Notes: a model not told the origin generated them from the letters alone. 64,000 nucleotides of DNA from Opitutus sp. (GCA_024707325.1 JANPZY010000001.1:930001-994000); one strand, 5' to 3'; shown: positions 24,531 through 35,013, counted from the stretch's first letter. Numbers and translations are program-made.

Positions 24531-26892
24531 TTATCCGTTCGGCGCGCGACCGATCAGCACGCGATACGCCTTGATTCGTCCCGACACCTCGCCCGCGCCC
24601 TGAATCGGCACGTAGCGGAAGCCGCCGATTTTGCGCGGCTGCGCGAGATCGAGAATGAGTCGATGCGGATACGGCGGCTGTGCGGCGCCCCATTGCGTGC
24701 GCCACGCGTTCGCGGTCTGTCCATCGATCGCGTTTTCCGCGGCGCCGTCTTCGCGCTCGCGTTCCTCGCTGTCGACAAACGCGATCGTCCAACCCTGCGT
24801 CGACAGCGGCTGACCCGACTCGTCGAGCAGCGTGAGCTCCGCGAGCCCGGCGACCGATCCGCCATCGTGGGCCGAAAGTGCTTCCAAACAAAAATAGCGA
24901 CCGGTCTCCGCCTCCGCGAAACGCACTTCCTGCAGCGCCGCACCGGCGGCGAATTCGCCTGTTTGCGCCGCGTCGCCGAATTCGATGCGCGGCGCCTTCG
25001 CGCGACGTCCTCGCGAGAAATCGAGCTGCGGACGCAACTCGTCGAGAATCGGCTGCTTGAGTCCTGCAACCACGGGCTCCTCCGGCCCGAGCAGATCGAG
25101 GATCACGATTTCGTTGGCGCCGGGTTTCAGCCACGGGCCCGGCACATACATCGTTTGCTGCGGGCCGATGTTCCAATAGCGGCCGAGGTTGTGGCCGTTG
25201 ACCCACACGAAGCCTTTGCCCCACGGACGCAGGTCGAGAAACGTGTCGCCCGGCGAATCGATCTGCACGGTCGTGCGCCAAAACGCCGGCCCCGCCGACG
25301 CACCGTTCGCGGGTGTAAACTTCAGTCCCGCTCGCATCGATTCGTCGAGCGGCAGCGAAAATACCTCCCAGCCCGTCAGCTCCTGCGGCTTTCCGTCGCC
25401 GACCGTGAGCGTAACCGGTTTGTGGATACCTTTGCGGTCGTGCACCTCGACGCCGAAGTTCACGCGACCCATCGCTTCGACGAGAATATCGAGCGTCGTC
25501 TCCCGGTCGCGCGCGGGCAGCTCGACCGCATACTGACGCGAGCGCCGATCGGTGAAACCGATGCGCTTCCCATCGAGAAACACCTGCCCGATGTCGTGAA
25601 TCGCCGCTGCTTCGAGCGTCGCCGCGGGACCGGCCGGAAGTTTCGTGCGATACAGAATCAGTCCGTAATCTTGATCGTAAGCCTCCATCGTTCGCGGCTG
25701 TTCGTCGCGTTGCGGACGCGGCAGATTGGCGAGCACCGGCGCGACGCGTTCGACCGCGGTTGGCGCGATCGCGATCACGGGATTCGGCGCGGGAACGTCG
25801 GGCAACGTTTCGCCGGGTTGGAGATATTGCGCGAAAAGTGCGCGGGTCGCTTCGAAGCGCGGGGTGACCCAACCCGCTTCGCTGATCGGCGCGTCGTAGT
25901 CGTAGCTCGACGTATCCGGTTTGAAAGGACGGTCCGCGCCGGTGAAGAACCCGAACGTCGTGCCGCCGTGCGCCATGTAGATGCTGAACGACGCGTGCAA
26001 CTCGAGCATCGTCCGCAAATCGGCGAGATAGCGCTCGGTGTTGCCCGTGTGATGCGGCGCGCCCCAGGTGTCGAACCAGCCAGGATAAAATTCGCCGCAC
26101 ATCAGCGGACCGCGCGGAAGGATTTCGCGCAGCGCGGCAAACGCCGTGCGCGGATCGGTGCCGAAGTTAACGACCGGAAACAGGTCGTCGCGATAGCCGT
26201 CCTTGAGATGCTGCGTGGGATTGCACGCGAAGAGCGGCACATCGAAGCCCGCGTCAAGCAGCGCCGCGCGAATCTCGCCCATGTAGGCGGCGTCGGTGCC
26301 GTAGAAACCGTATTCGTTTTCCGCCTGCACCATGAGAATCGGTCCACCGCGCGTGACCTGGAGCGGCGCGAGCACGCGGCCGACTTCCCTTAGATAGCGG
26401 CGCGCCGCTTCGAGAAAGCGCGGATCGCGCGAGCGGAGCTGGATGTCCTCGGTCTTGAGCAACCACCACGGAAATCCGCCCATCTCCCACTCCGCGCACG
26501 CATACGGTCCCGGCCGCAGAATCACCCACAGGCCTTCCGCCTGCGCAGCCTCACAGAACGCCGCGATGTCGGCCTGGCCGGACCAGTTGAACTCGCCCGG
26601 CCGCGGTTCGTGCATGTTCCAAAACAGATACGCGCACACGGTGTTGAGGCCCATCGCCTTCAACATCCGCAACCGGTGCGTCCAATACTCCCCGCGGCAC
26701 GCGCGCGGCATGAAGTTCGCCGCAGCGAATCAGGAACGGTTGCCCGTCCAAGAGAAACGCGTCCTCGCCGATCTCGAAGCGATGTTCCGGCGTCGAGCGC
26801 GTCGGTGCCGCCGCAAACGCGCTCACCGAACCGAGCAGAAACAAAAGGAGAAAACGCGGCCAAGACCGCAGGGGTGAGCGGAGAAAGTTCAC
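24531..26892 (-). CDS. Exported GH35 beta-galactosidase, one-base frameshift
   Basis: The corrected length is about 786 residues. A signal peptide (SPLRSWPRFLLLFLLGSVSAFAAA) precedes the GH35 barrel: FLIRCGELH, MGLNTVCAYLFWNMHEP, the acid/base Glu in GPYACAEWEMGGFPWWL, QAENEYGFYG, and the nucleophile Glu in MCGEFYPGWFDTWG. C-terminal jelly-roll domains contain WGKGFVWVNGHNLGRYWNIGPQ. It releases terminal beta-galactose from glycans. The frame breaks at C4, 26690-26693; removing one base gives ARVPREYWTHRLRMLKAMG. The start is uncertain; a GTG at 26892 in front of the signal peptide was chosen. It heads the minus-strand glycan region. Confidence 0.85.
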
Positions 26893-27112
26893 GGAGGAAA
26901 GGGGCTCGGAAACGTTCAGCGCAGCGCGCTCGCCAACACGAGCAGGAGTCCAATCGCCGCGCACAAGGGGGTCGGGGTGTGCTTCGCCAAAAGATAGCAG
27001 TGCTCCCCCGCCCCGCCCATCACCCAAATGGGTAAAATGCGGCGCGCCCCCCGAAGCCGCACCCCGCTCGTTTCCAGCCTGGAATCCTCACCAGGCCCCA
27101 ACGCCCGACATC

Positions 27113-27133
27113 AAAGTCCGTAATACGGACTTT
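27113..27133. repeat. Palindrome type 2 (first of a pair)
   Basis: A perfect 10+1+10 palindrome with core AAGTCCGTAATACGGACTT, in the 447-bp gap between the beta-galactosidase start and the response regulator stop. The second copy is 160 bp away in reverse sense. Nothing else is recognised in the gap. Confidence 0.85.
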
Positions 27134-27292
27134 CGTTTGAAGCCCCAAAGGGCTCCTGCGCATGGCGGGGGCGGGGCCTGCATTCCTCGCCCGGTTCGCT
27201 CAGGTTACATAGGTAAAATCGCGACAATGACAGCCGCTCCACCGTCCACACGTGTATCTCAAACACGCTCTCTTCCGACGCACGCAAACGAG

Positions 27293-27315
27293 CAAAGTCC
27301 GTATTACGGACTTTG
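27293..27315. repeat. Palindrome type 2 (second of a pair)
   Basis: An 11+1+11 perfect palindrome with a T centre, so it is the complement of the copy at 27113. It lies 25 bp past the stop of the response regulator gene, where a 3' hairpin could act in termination or mRNA protection. Confidence 0.85.
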
Positions 27316-27339
27316 GACGATTATCGTTCCAAGCGCGTT

Positions 27340-28011
27340 TTACTTCAGATGCACGATGCCGTGGCGAATCGCTTCGACGGCCGCACCGGTGCGATCGCGC
27401 ACGCGGAGCTTCGTGAAAAGCGTCTTCAGGTGCGACTTCACCGTGTCCTCGGAGATGCAGAGGCTGGACGCGATTTCCTTGTTGCTGCGGCCTTTGATGA
27501 GCGACTCGAGCACGTCGCGTTCGCGCTCGGTGAGCTGATCGCGTTGTCCGCGGAGCGTGAGACGCTCCGCGACTTGGCGCGGGAGCAACGCGTCACCGTT
27601 CATCACCTCACGGATGGTGCTCGCGATCTCCTCGATCGGCATGTCCTTCAAAAGATACGAGCGCGCGCCCGACTGCAGTGCGCGGTGGATGTCTTCGTCG
27701 AGATCGTAGGTCGAGAGCACGATCACGCGCGCGTCGGGATGTTTTTTGCGGATCGCGAGAATCGCCTCCACGCCGCCGATGCCGGGCATGCGCAGATCCA
27801 TCAACACGACATCGGGCCGCACGTCGTCGTAAACCTCCACCGCCTCTTCGCCGTCCGACGCCTCAGCCACGACGTCCATGCCGGGCTGGCTCTTGATCAA
27901 CGCCACGAGTCCCATCCGCATCGGCGGATGATCGTCGGCAACGAGCACGCGAATCGTTTTTCCGGGTTGGGGATCTCCCATGTTCGGGGCGGTGAAATCG
28001 GCAGAGCTCAT
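27340..28011 (-). CDS. NarL/FixJ-type response regulator
   Basis: The 223-residue protein has a receiver domain (VLVADDHPPMRMGLVAL, phospho-acceptor Asp in VVLMDLRMPGIGG, Thr and Lys in VLSTYDLDEDIHRA and YLLKDM) and a LuxR-type helix-turn-helix (QLTERERDVLESLIKGRSNKEIASSLCISEDTVKSHLKTLFTKL). It is the partner of the kinase gene just upstream (gap 103 bp, same strand). The neighbourhood suggests control of the adjoining TonB receptor and glycosidase genes; this is inference. ATG 28011 was used; ATG 27981 would also fit. Confidence 0.9.
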   Translation of the reverse strand: MSSADFTAPNMGDPQPGKTIRVLVADDHPPMRMGLVALIKSQPGMDVVAEASDGEEAVEVYDDVRPDVVLMDLRMPGIGGVEAILAIRKKHPDARVIVLSTYDLDEDIHRALQSGARSYLLKDMPIEEIASTIREVMNGDALLPRQVAERLTLRGQRDQLTERERDVLESLIKGRSNKEIASSLCISEDTVKSHLKTLFTKLRVRDRTGAAVEAIRHGIVHLK

Positions 28012-28114
28012 CGTGGGAGGGAACGCGCGCGGAGCAAGTCGCTCGGAACACACCCTCACTGTAACACGCGCCGCGCGCGCCGCCTCTCACCCGTTCGAGG
28101 GATAGTCGCACGAC

Positions 28115-30253
28115 CTAAGCCGACACGGTCACGGACACGCGCGTGCCCTTGCCGGGTGCGCTGTCAATCGCGACCGAACCACCGAGCAAATCGACGCGCT
28201 CCTTGATGCCGACCAGACCGAAACTGCGTCGATCGCCCTTCGCGCGTGCGTCGGGTGTGAAACCCACGCCGTCGTCGCTCACTTGCAGCCGAACGCTGCG
28301 GCCTTCGAAACTCAACGTCACGTCGATGCGCGTCGGCTTCGCGTGACGACTCGCGTTGGTGATCGCTTCCTGACCGATGCGCAGGAGGTTGTTCTCCACC
28401 ACGGGCGGCAAGCGGCGCGCGTCGCCCTCGACGACCATGTTCCCTTTCACACCGGTGCCGTCGGTCATCTGATGCAAAATCCCGCCGAGCGCTTCGCCGA
28501 GATCGGCGCGCTCCAACACCTGCGAGCGCATGTTCCAGATCGAGTCGCGCGCTTCGGCGAGCGCCGCGCGTGCGAGACGATGCGCAGTGCCGAGATGCTG
28601 CCGCGCTTCCGCGCTCATCTCACGCGCGTGCACGCGCGCCAACTCGAGTTGCACCGAGATCGCGCCGAGGCTCTGCGAGAGCGTGTCGTGAATCTCGCGC
28701 GCCATGCGGTTTCGCTCGCTGAGGATTGCGGTGAACTCCGTCTCCGCCATCGCGCGACGTCGCTCCTGTTCCTGCAAGCGACGTCGCGAGAACAGCGTCA
28801 CCGCGGCGACGGTCGCGACTGCAAACACGAGAAAACCCGCGAGCAGCCACACCACGCGCTCCGCCGTCCACCACGACGGAGCCTGCACGATCACGAGATC
28901 CGCGGGCGAGCGCAGCAGCAGTTGAAACGAGTGCGGCTCCCACAAACCGCCGAGCGGCCCCGCTCCGTCGGTGTTGACGGAGCACACGCCCGACACGCGC
29001 ACCAGACTGCCCGGCAACCACGCGGCGGGCGCAGGCTCGCCATCCGGCAAATACATCTGCGCGCGAATCGGCGTGCCGCGCCAGTCGAGCACGAGCGTGA
29101 CGTTGTCCGGGAAGCGCCGGACTTCCGCGAGCCGCGCGCCCTGCAATTCGACGAGGTCGGCATCCTTTTGCAGCGCGTCCGACGGATCGCGCAACACGAG
29201 CGGCGCAGGCGGATCGCTGCGACCGCGACGCTGAAACACCGCGTCCTCCAGCACCGCGCTGTAATCGCCGCGCGCCGGATAACCGACCACATCGACCTCG
29301 TCGCCCGGGTGCAGCACGTCGGCCTGCGTCGTCTCCACGCGCAAACTACGATCGCGATCGCGCACCCACAGAAACGCGCCGGGCCGATGATGAATCACCA
29401 CGCCGCGCACGTGTTCGCGATGGCCGTGGCCGCCCGTGAGATGCTCGAACTGCAGCAAACTCGCCACCGGCCGCGGCTCGCTCGCGAACGGCTGTGTCGG
29501 CGGCGGCTTCTCGATCACGACCGGCACGCCGCGCGGCACCTGCACAAACGGACGCACGAACTGCCGGTTGAGATTGTGCAGATTGAAACACAGTCCCTGC
29601 AGCCGCACCTCGGCATCGACGTAGTCTGCGGGATTGATCGCGCCGTTGACCTCGACGATCAAACGCGCGCTGCCGAGCGCGAGTTTCAGCTTCACCTTCG
29701 GTTCGCGCGGACTCGCAACATCGCCGTTCTGCACTTCGTAGCGCGTGCCCGGCGGCGGCGGCCCGACATCGGTCGGCGCTTTCGGCTCCACGCTGCGCAC
29801 GACGCCGTAGAGCTCGACCCAAGCGGCGTCCATGCGTCCGGAGTTGAGTTCCTCGATCGTCACGCGAATCGGCTCGGGCAGCGACGCGCGACCGACTTTG
29901 CGAATCTCCGACGCGACCACATACGGCGCGAAACCGCCCGGATCGGTCACGCCCGCGACCTCGAGATCATCGCCGCGTTCGAGACCCGCCACCAAATGCG
30001 CGGGCCCCTGCACGTAGATCCCTTCGGTGCCGTCGTAGATCACGAACGCAATGCCTTCGGGATCGGCCTCGCCCAAAAACACGCCTCGCAACTTCACCGG
30101 CTGTGCACGCGCGGCTTCGCCGCTGAGCGCACGCACCTGCGCCGCCGTCGTGAGCGGCGCGTCGGCGGCCGAAGAAAACGAAACGCCCACAAAACCCAAC
30201 ATCCACGCACACACCACCGGCACGAACGTTCGGGAGCGAGGGGCGGCTCTCAT
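28115..30253 (-). CDS. NarX-type sensor histidine kinase with OB-like sensor repeats
   Basis: The 712-residue protein has a signal peptide and a periplasmic region of about 440 residues, a single membrane helix (WWTAERVVWLLAGFLVFAVATVAAVTLF), a HisKA_3 domain (ERNRMAREIHDTLSQSLGAI) and an HATPase_c domain (LRIGQEAITNASRHAKPTRIDV, VSDDGVGF, FGLVGIKERVDLLGG). The sensor part holds several similar segments of the form LRGVFLGEADPEGIAFVIYDGTEGIYV...GDDLEVAGVTDPGGFAPYVV, which read as OB-like folds. ATG 30253 was preferred to an upstream GTG because it begins the signal peptide. It phosphorylates the regulator encoded at 27340-28011. Confidence 0.85.
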   Translation of the reverse strand: MRAAPRSRTFVPVVCAWMLGFVGVSFSSAADAPLTTAAQVRALSGEAARAQPVKLRGVFLGEADPEGIAFVIYDGTEGIYVQGPAHLVAGLERGDDLEVAGVTDPGGFAPYVVASEIRKVGRASLPEPIRVTIEELNSGRMDAAWVELYGVVRSVEPKAPTDVGPPPPGTRYEVQNGDVASPREPKVKLKLALGSARLIVEVNGAINPADYVDAEVRLQGLCFNLHNLNRQFVRPFVQVPRGVPVVIEKPPPTQPFASEPRPVASLLQFEHLTGGHGHREHVRGVVIHHRPGAFLWVRDRDRSLRVETTQADVLHPGDEVDVVGYPARGDYSAVLEDAVFQRRGRSDPPAPLVLRDPSDALQKDADLVELQGARLAEVRRFPDNVTLVLDWRGTPIRAQMYLPDGEPAPAAWLPGSLVRVSGVCSVNTDGAGPLGGLWEPHSFQLLLRSPADLVIVQAPSWWTAERVVWLLAGFLVFAVATVAAVTLFSRRRLQEQERRRAMAETEFTAILSERNRMAREIHDTLSQSLGAISVQLELARVHAREMSAEARQHLGTAHRLARAALAEARDSIWNMRSQVLERADLGEALGGILHQMTDGTGVKGNMVVEGDARRLPPVVENNLLRIGQEAITNASRHAKPTRIDVTLSFEGRSVRLQVSDDGVGFTPDARAKGDRRSFGLVGIKERVDLLGGSVAIDSAPGKGTRVSVTVSA

Positions 30254-30433
30254 GAAGAAATCAGATGACGCGATCCTGCGCACGACGCAATGGGGTGCGT
30301 CGGAGAGAGATCACGGAAACACGGAAGCATGGAAAGAAGACGGAAAAATCGCGGAAGCACGGAGGGGCGGAAACGCGGAAAACTCACAAATCTGGCACAA
30401 CGCTACCTTCGCATTTCGAATTAGTTCCGAAAG

Positions 30434-30456
30434 TTTGAACCGTAATACGGTTCAAA
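30434..30456. repeat. Palindrome type 1 with 11-bp arms
   Basis: TTTGAACCGTA-A-TACGGTTCAAA is perfect and shares the 17-bp core with 14617-14633 and 20065-20081. It lies in the 467-bp gap between the kinase start and the TonB receptor stop, beside an 11-bp array. Confidence 0.85.
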
Positions 30457-30498
30457 TGGTTTAGAGGCGGGACGGAGTATGGACGGGGTGGGGAGCGA

Positions 30499-30663
30499 GT
30501 GCGTGCACCGTCGAGACAAGCGCGCACCTGATTGGGACAGTGTGCGTGCAGAGTCACGACGTGTTGCGGACATGGTCGCGACAAGGTGCGTGCAAGGTCG
30601 CGCCTCGGTGCGGCTGGACTCGGGACACGTTGCGGATCGTGTCGGGAGGAGGTGCGTGCACGC
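30499..30663. repeat. 11-bp degenerate tandem array, about 15 units
   Basis: The stretch divides into 11-mers beginning GTGCGTGCACC, GTCGAGACAAG, CGCGCACCTGA; later GTCGCGACAAG, GTGCGTGCAAG and GTCGCGCCTCG keep the same register. It is bounded by palindrome type 1 on one side and a strong hairpin at 30666 on the other. Confidence 0.75.
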
Positions 30664-30665
30664 GC

Positions 30666-30696
30666 AGAAGCCCGGCGCGGATTGCGCCGGGCTTCT
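30666..30696 (-). terminator. Strong 3' hairpin of the TonB receptor gene
   Basis: A perfect 13-bp stem AGAAGCCCGGCGC / GCGCCGGGCTTCT with a 5-nt loop lies 24 bp past the receptor stop. There is no clear U tract in either direction, so it may terminate only weakly or protect the 3' end. Confidence 0.55.
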
Positions 30697-30720
30697 GTTC
30701 ACGGACTTCGCTGCGGATGC

Positions 30721-33700
30721 TCAGAACTTGATACTGTTGGTGACGGCCCAAGTGGTGCGGGCGGGAATGCGGACTTGGGCCACGGTGCCGTCGGGGTTGG
30801 CGGCGATCGGGATCAGGTCTTCGTCCGAGAAGAGGTCGTAGACGTTGAGCTGAATCTGCCACACGAGGTCGCGCTTGAGCTTCCGCTCATAACCGATCCA
30901 GAGGTCGTAGTTGGTCTCGCTCGGCGCCCAGATGGGCTTCGTCACATCGGTCACCCAGATGCCGGCGTCTTCGTTGTATTTCGGATAGTAACCGATGGCG
31001 GCTTTGTCCTGCCAGCGGACGGAGCCGCCGATGTTGACGTTGCGAAGGAAACCCTGGGTGAAGGTGTAGTTGGTGACGACGTTCCAGCGCCATTTACGGA
31101 GTTCGTTGATCGCCTGACCATTCGCGGCGGTCGCGTTTTGGTAGGGGCCGTAGACGTTCTGCATCATGCGTCCGCCAAACGTGTCCTGCTCCGACGAGTA
31201 ACCGATGTCGCCGGTCCAGTGGCGGATGTCGGCGAATCCGTTGATCGTCCAATAATTCAACTCGGAGACGGGCGTGTCGTTGTAGCCGTCGAACCAGAGG
31301 TCGCGGTTCTTATCGATGAACTCGATCCAGTCGGAGAGGATGTTGCTGCGCGCGGCCTCGACTTTCGAGGCGTTGAGCGTGAGGCGCCAGTTGGGCGTGG
31401 GGTTGGCGGTGAGTTCGATCTCGAGGCCTTTGGAAACGAGATCGTTGGTGAGCTTCTGGCCCGAGGGCACGTCTTCACCCCAGATGCGCCAGTCGTCGCC
31501 GGTGATTTTGGCGAACTGCTCCGATACGACCCAATTCGACTCGAGCGGGCGGAACCACTCGGCGTTGGTGCGCGCGGCGAACCACGCCTGGCGATACTCC
31601 ATCTCGTCCTCGGTGAGAAGCGGCGAGAGATAGGGCGAGCCGGTGTCGGGACTGACCGTGCCTTGCGCAATGTAATCGGGATCGCCGGGAACGGCGCCGT
31701 GACGAATGCGCAGCGGCTGTTGCACGAGGGTGCTGAGCTGGCTGCGCCAGTTGGCGGGCAGCGGAGTGTTGGCGATCGAAGCGTCGTAGCCGCCCTCGCC
31801 GAAGAACCATTTGTTCACGAGCCACTCGGGCGTGGTCTGGTTGCGCGTGCGCGCGGTCGGGCCCCACGCTTCCTGCGCCATGGCGTTCATCGTGCGAGCG
31901 ATGCCGGCCTTGGCCCAGTAGATCATGCCGGCGGGATCGCTCATCGTGGTGTTTTTCTGGATGGTCTTGAACCACGTCATGCGGAGCGAGAGGCGGTTGT
32001 CCGCCGTGGAGATGAGGAAGCCTTTGTCGCGCGTGGTGCCGGAGGGCGCGTCGAGTCCGTTGCCGTAAATGTCCTTGCCGACTTCGGAGGGACGGAAGCT
32101 GTTGGACTCGTTGTAAGTGAAGCTGAGATCGAGCCCCTTCGGGAGTTGGTAGTGGAAGAAATCCAAGATGCGGTTCACGTGGATCACACCGCCCCAGCTG
32201 CGGCGCTGCTCGTCGGCGCGGAGCGGCGTGGTGCCGTTGTAGGTCCAGTTTTCGCTGAACGGCAGAACAGTGCCGTAGGCGTCGCGCACGAGGGAGCTGG
32301 GTTTGTCCCAACGCTGATACGAATCCTGGCGCCAGCCGAAGAGCGGGAGGAAGGCGTCGTTGAAGAGCTTGCCCTGCCACACGAAGGAGCGCGACGAGGT
32401 CTGGTCGAAACCCTGCGCGGCGCCGGTGTAGAGTTTGTCGAGATCGCTGCGCCAGTTGACGAGTTTCACGTCGGCGGCGTGCCACGTCTGCGTGTTGTTG
32501 TCCCACAGCAGCGTGTTGCTCGTGCCGGCGGGCGTCTGCGTCGCGGTGATCGGATGAATCGCGGAGCCCGGGATGTCGTTGAAGTTGGCGACGTCGATCA
32601 AGCTGTCGCCGATGTAGTGGGCGCCCCACCAGCTCTTGTAATTGAGCGAGTCGATGAAGCGGCCGCCGTAGTCCTCGGCGTCCCACGCGTAGAGATTGAA
32701 GCTGCGATTGAGATTCCGATAGCGCTGCTTCGAGTAAACGCCGGTGAACGTCTGCTCGCCGAAGATTTTCGTGAGGACGTTTCGCGGGCTGAGATAATCG
32801 GCGAGGTCGAACTTGTAGAAACCGGTGATGCGATGTGCTTCGCGATCCTCGCGGTTCATCTGGCCGGAGCTCGGACCGAGGATCATCGGGCGGCCGACGT
32901 CGGGGTTGGCGGAGCCGTCGCGCAGCGTGGCATTGACGTCCACCGTGACGCGATCGGGCGAGATCGCGTTGGCGTAGCCGGAGCGATAGCTCTCCTTGAA
33001 GTAGGCGAAGTTGAAGCCGAGGTCGCCATCGAGATACGTCTGCGTGAGCGCGATCTCGTGCGTGTCGAAGTTGTTCCACTCGCTCTTGTTCGGGCCCTGC
33101 ATCGTGCGATCGATGAACGCGAGCGGTCCGCCGAGGATCATCTGCGTGGGCCAGAGGCTGCCGCCGAAACCCGCGAAGGTGCGACCGGTGGCGCTTTCGA
33201 AGTCGTCGATGATCTGCGTGATCGCGGGGTTGTTGGCGTAGTAGGCCCGCGTGTTCTTGTTCCACACGCCGGCGCCGCCTTCGTCCCAATTGGGATTCGT
33301 CACGCCGCTGAGTCCGCCCCACGGCACGCCGTCGCGCTGACGATACGCGTCGATCGAGCCGTTGCCGATGGCGCTGCTGCCGGCGTTCTGGAAGATCGAC
33401 GCGGGCGAATCATTCCACCAATCGCGCGCGGGCGCGCCGGCGAAGTAGTGTGACAATTCTGGATACGAGTTGCGGTCGGGATCCTGCGGCACGCCGTTGT
33501 TCGTGAGCGGATCGTAAGTGAGGTAGCGATGGAGCGGCCCGAACCAGTTGGTGATGAAATCCGACGCGGTGACGGCGACCGGACGGTTGGCTTTGATGCG
33601 ACCGGTCTCGCCCTTCACGTCGATCTGCGTGAACACGCCCTCGGCGAGAATCGGCTGCCAGCGCAACGCGCCGTAGAGACGCTTGTCGTGGTTGAACGTG

Positions 33701-34458
33701 CCTTTCTGGCGATACTCGCGGTCGTCGTTGAGACCGATGATGCGCAGGCCGAGCTGGTCCTTGATCAACGGCACGTCGATGTCGGCGACCTCGCGATGCG
33801 AGCCCTCGTTGTCCACGCGCACCTGACCCTCGACGGAGAGTTTGCGCAGGCCCGGATCCTTGAGCGTGTTGTTGATGATACCGGCCGGACTGCCGAGACC
33901 GAAGAGGATGGAGTTGGGACCGCGCTGAATATCCACGCGCGCGGTGTTATACGCATCCATGGGGATGCTTGTGGTGAAGAAGTCGCGCGTGAGGTCTGCT
34001 GTATTCAAACCGCGGACACGCGTGCCCATCTGCGGATTGACGAGAAGCTGCGTGCGGTAGTTGAGATCGGCGGCGTTGGTGCCGTAGAAATTTCCCTCGA
34101 TGCCCGCGACCTCGGTGCTCGTGGTGTAGAGGAGAATGCGCTGGAGATTCGTCGAGCCGGTGTCCTGCAGAAACTCGGGCGTGACGACCTGGATGGCAGA
34201 CGCGACGTCCTTGAGCTGCGTGTTGAGACGCGAACCGGCGAGCGACGACGTCGCCGCGTAACCGGTGTCCTGCTCGGTGCGGACCTCGAAGGGCGACAGC
34301 TTCACGACCTCCTCGTCCGTTTTGCGTTTTTCGTTTTCGGCGGGAGCAGTTTGCGCGAGCGCGGCGACGGGCCACGCGACGAGAGCGGCGAGTCCGACGA
34401 GTTCCGACAAGGTGCGGCGGAGCCGACGGGCGCGAGGGTTCATGCGCTTGGTATTCAT
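30721..34458 (-). CDS. TonB-dependent outer-membrane receptor (SPFEV type), large
   Basis: The 1245-residue protein has a signal peptide ending ALAQ, then the conserved EEVVKLSPFEVRTEQDTGYAATSSLAGSRLNT segment that stands where a TonB box is expected. The plug domain (VTPEFLQDTGSTNLQRIL, VDIQRGPNSILFGLGSPAGIINNTLKDP) and a long beta-barrel follow, ending NSIKF with the terminal aromatic residue. It would import a large ligand, probably an oligosaccharide given the neighbouring GH30 and GH35 genes. No SusD-like lipoprotein is encoded nearby. ATG at 34458 is the best start; an ATG at 34443 is possible. Confidence 0.9.
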   Translation of the reverse strand: MNTKRMNPRARRLRRTLSELVGLAALVAWPVAALAQTAPAENEKRKTDEEVVKLSPFEVRTEQDTGYAATSSLAGSRLNTQLKDVASAIQVVTPEFLQDTGSTNLQRILLYTTSTEVAGIEGNFYGTNAADLNYRTQLLVNPQMGTRVRGLNTADLTRDFFTTSIPMDAYNTARVDIQRGPNSILFGLGSPAGIINNTLKDPGLRKLSVEGQVRVDNEGSHREVADIDVPLIKDQLGLRIIGLNDDREYRQKGTFNHDKRLYGALRWQPILAEGVFTQIDVKGETGRIKANRPVAVTASDFITNWFGPLHRYLTYDPLTNNGVPQDPDRNSYPELSHYFAGAPARDWWNDSPASIFQNAGSSAIGNGSIDAYRQRDGVPWGGLSGVTNPNWDEGGAGVWNKNTRAYYANNPAITQIIDDFESATGRTFAGFGGSLWPTQMILGGPLAFIDRTMQGPNKSEWNNFDTHEIALTQTYLDGDLGFNFAYFKESYRSGYANAISPDRVTVDVNATLRDGSANPDVGRPMILGPSSGQMNREDREAHRITGFYKFDLADYLSPRNVLTKIFGEQTFTGVYSKQRYRNLNRSFNLYAWDAEDYGGRFIDSLNYKSWWGAHYIGDSLIDVANFNDIPGSAIHPITATQTPAGTSNTLLWDNNTQTWHAADVKLVNWRSDLDKLYTGAAQGFDQTSSRSFVWQGKLFNDAFLPLFGWRQDSYQRWDKPSSLVRDAYGTVLPFSENWTYNGTTPLRADEQRRSWGGVIHVNRILDFFHYQLPKGLDLSFTYNESNSFRPSEVGKDIYGNGLDAPSGTTRDKGFLISTADNRLSLRMTWFKTIQKNTTMSDPAGMIYWAKAGIARTMNAMAQEAWGPTARTRNQTTPEWLVNKWFFGEGGYDASIANTPLPANWRSQLSTLVQQPLRIRHGAVPGDPDYIAQGTVSPDTGSPYLSPLLTEDEMEYRQAWFAARTNAEWFRPLESNWVVSEQFAKITGDDWRIWGEDVPSGQKLTNDLVSKGLEIELTANPTPNWRLTLNASKVEAARSNILSDWIEFIDKNRDLWFDGYNDTPVSELNYWTINGFADIRHWTGDIGYSSEQDTFGGRMMQNVYGPYQNATAANGQAINELRKWRWNVVTNYTFTQGFLRNVNIGGSVRWQDKAAIGYYPKYNEDAGIWVTDVTKPIWAPSETNYDLWIGYERKLKRDLVWQIQLNVYDLFSDEDLIPIAANPDGTVAQVRIPARTTWAVTNSIKF

Positions 34459-34842
34459 TGGGTCGTGGATGCCTGGCGGCGAAGTCCGCGCACGCGTCCG
34501 GCCGGAGCACGGAAACATGCGCGTTCGATCAGCGATGAGGCGGGGTTGGTGTGTGGGGGCGGGGTTGCCGATGCGACCGCGGCCGACTGCACCACGGACG
34601 ACAAAGGCGAGGTAACACGTTCATCCTAGTCCAACATCGCGCGACTCACCATCACCTGTTTGGGTGAATCCCTTGCGATTGCTCGCGCCGCGCAAACGAG
34701 AGTGAAACACGCGAGACGCACGCCCGGCGCGATGTGCGACGGCAAACGAGGGGTAAGAGAAACGCGACGATGCAACTCGCCGCGCAGACCAGCGAGGAGC
34801 GTCGTCAGTTCCGGGCCGTCCGTCATCGATTCACGCCGGCAC

Positions 34843-34868
34843 AAAAAAGCCCGACGAGGACGTCGGGC
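34843..34868 (-). terminator. Rho-independent terminator, minus strand
   Basis: The stem GCCCGACG / CGTCGGGC with a 4-nt loop is followed in the minus direction by T6. It is the likely end of the transcript coming from the GH30 gene (stop at 35120), past the inverted-repeat element and the type 3 palindrome. Confidence 0.8.
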
Positions 34869-34898
34869 TCCACCTTCACAGACAGTGCTCACTCGCTT

Positions 34899-35013
34899 GT
34901 CATTCTGAGCGAAGCGAAGAATCCAGTTCGCGCTTCGTCGCGTCTGCAGGCTGTGAAGCTCCACGCGAATGTCAGGCTAGCCTTCGGCTGAACTTCGCTT
35001 CGCTCAGCATGAC
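34899..35013. repeat. MITE-like 115-bp element with 21-bp inverted ends
   Basis: The left end (34899-34919, GTCATTCTGAGCGAAGCGAA...) and the right end (34993-35013, ...TTCGCTTCGCTCAGCATGAC) are inverted repeats with one mismatch. The interior has no convincing gene. From general knowledge, the CTGAGCGAAGCGAAG motif is a dispersed repeat in several unrelated bacterial genomes. No target duplication is obvious. Confidence 0.65.

Noticed and set aside
30532..33453. 973-codon plus-strand ORF opposite the TonB receptor gene
   Set aside because: It is a GC-rich antisense shadow. The minus frame has clear receptor motifs and biased third positions; the plus frame has none.
34626..34964. Minus-strand ORF with WILRFAQNDK
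   Set aside because: This is the translation of the MITE-like inverted repeat; no start or coding bias.
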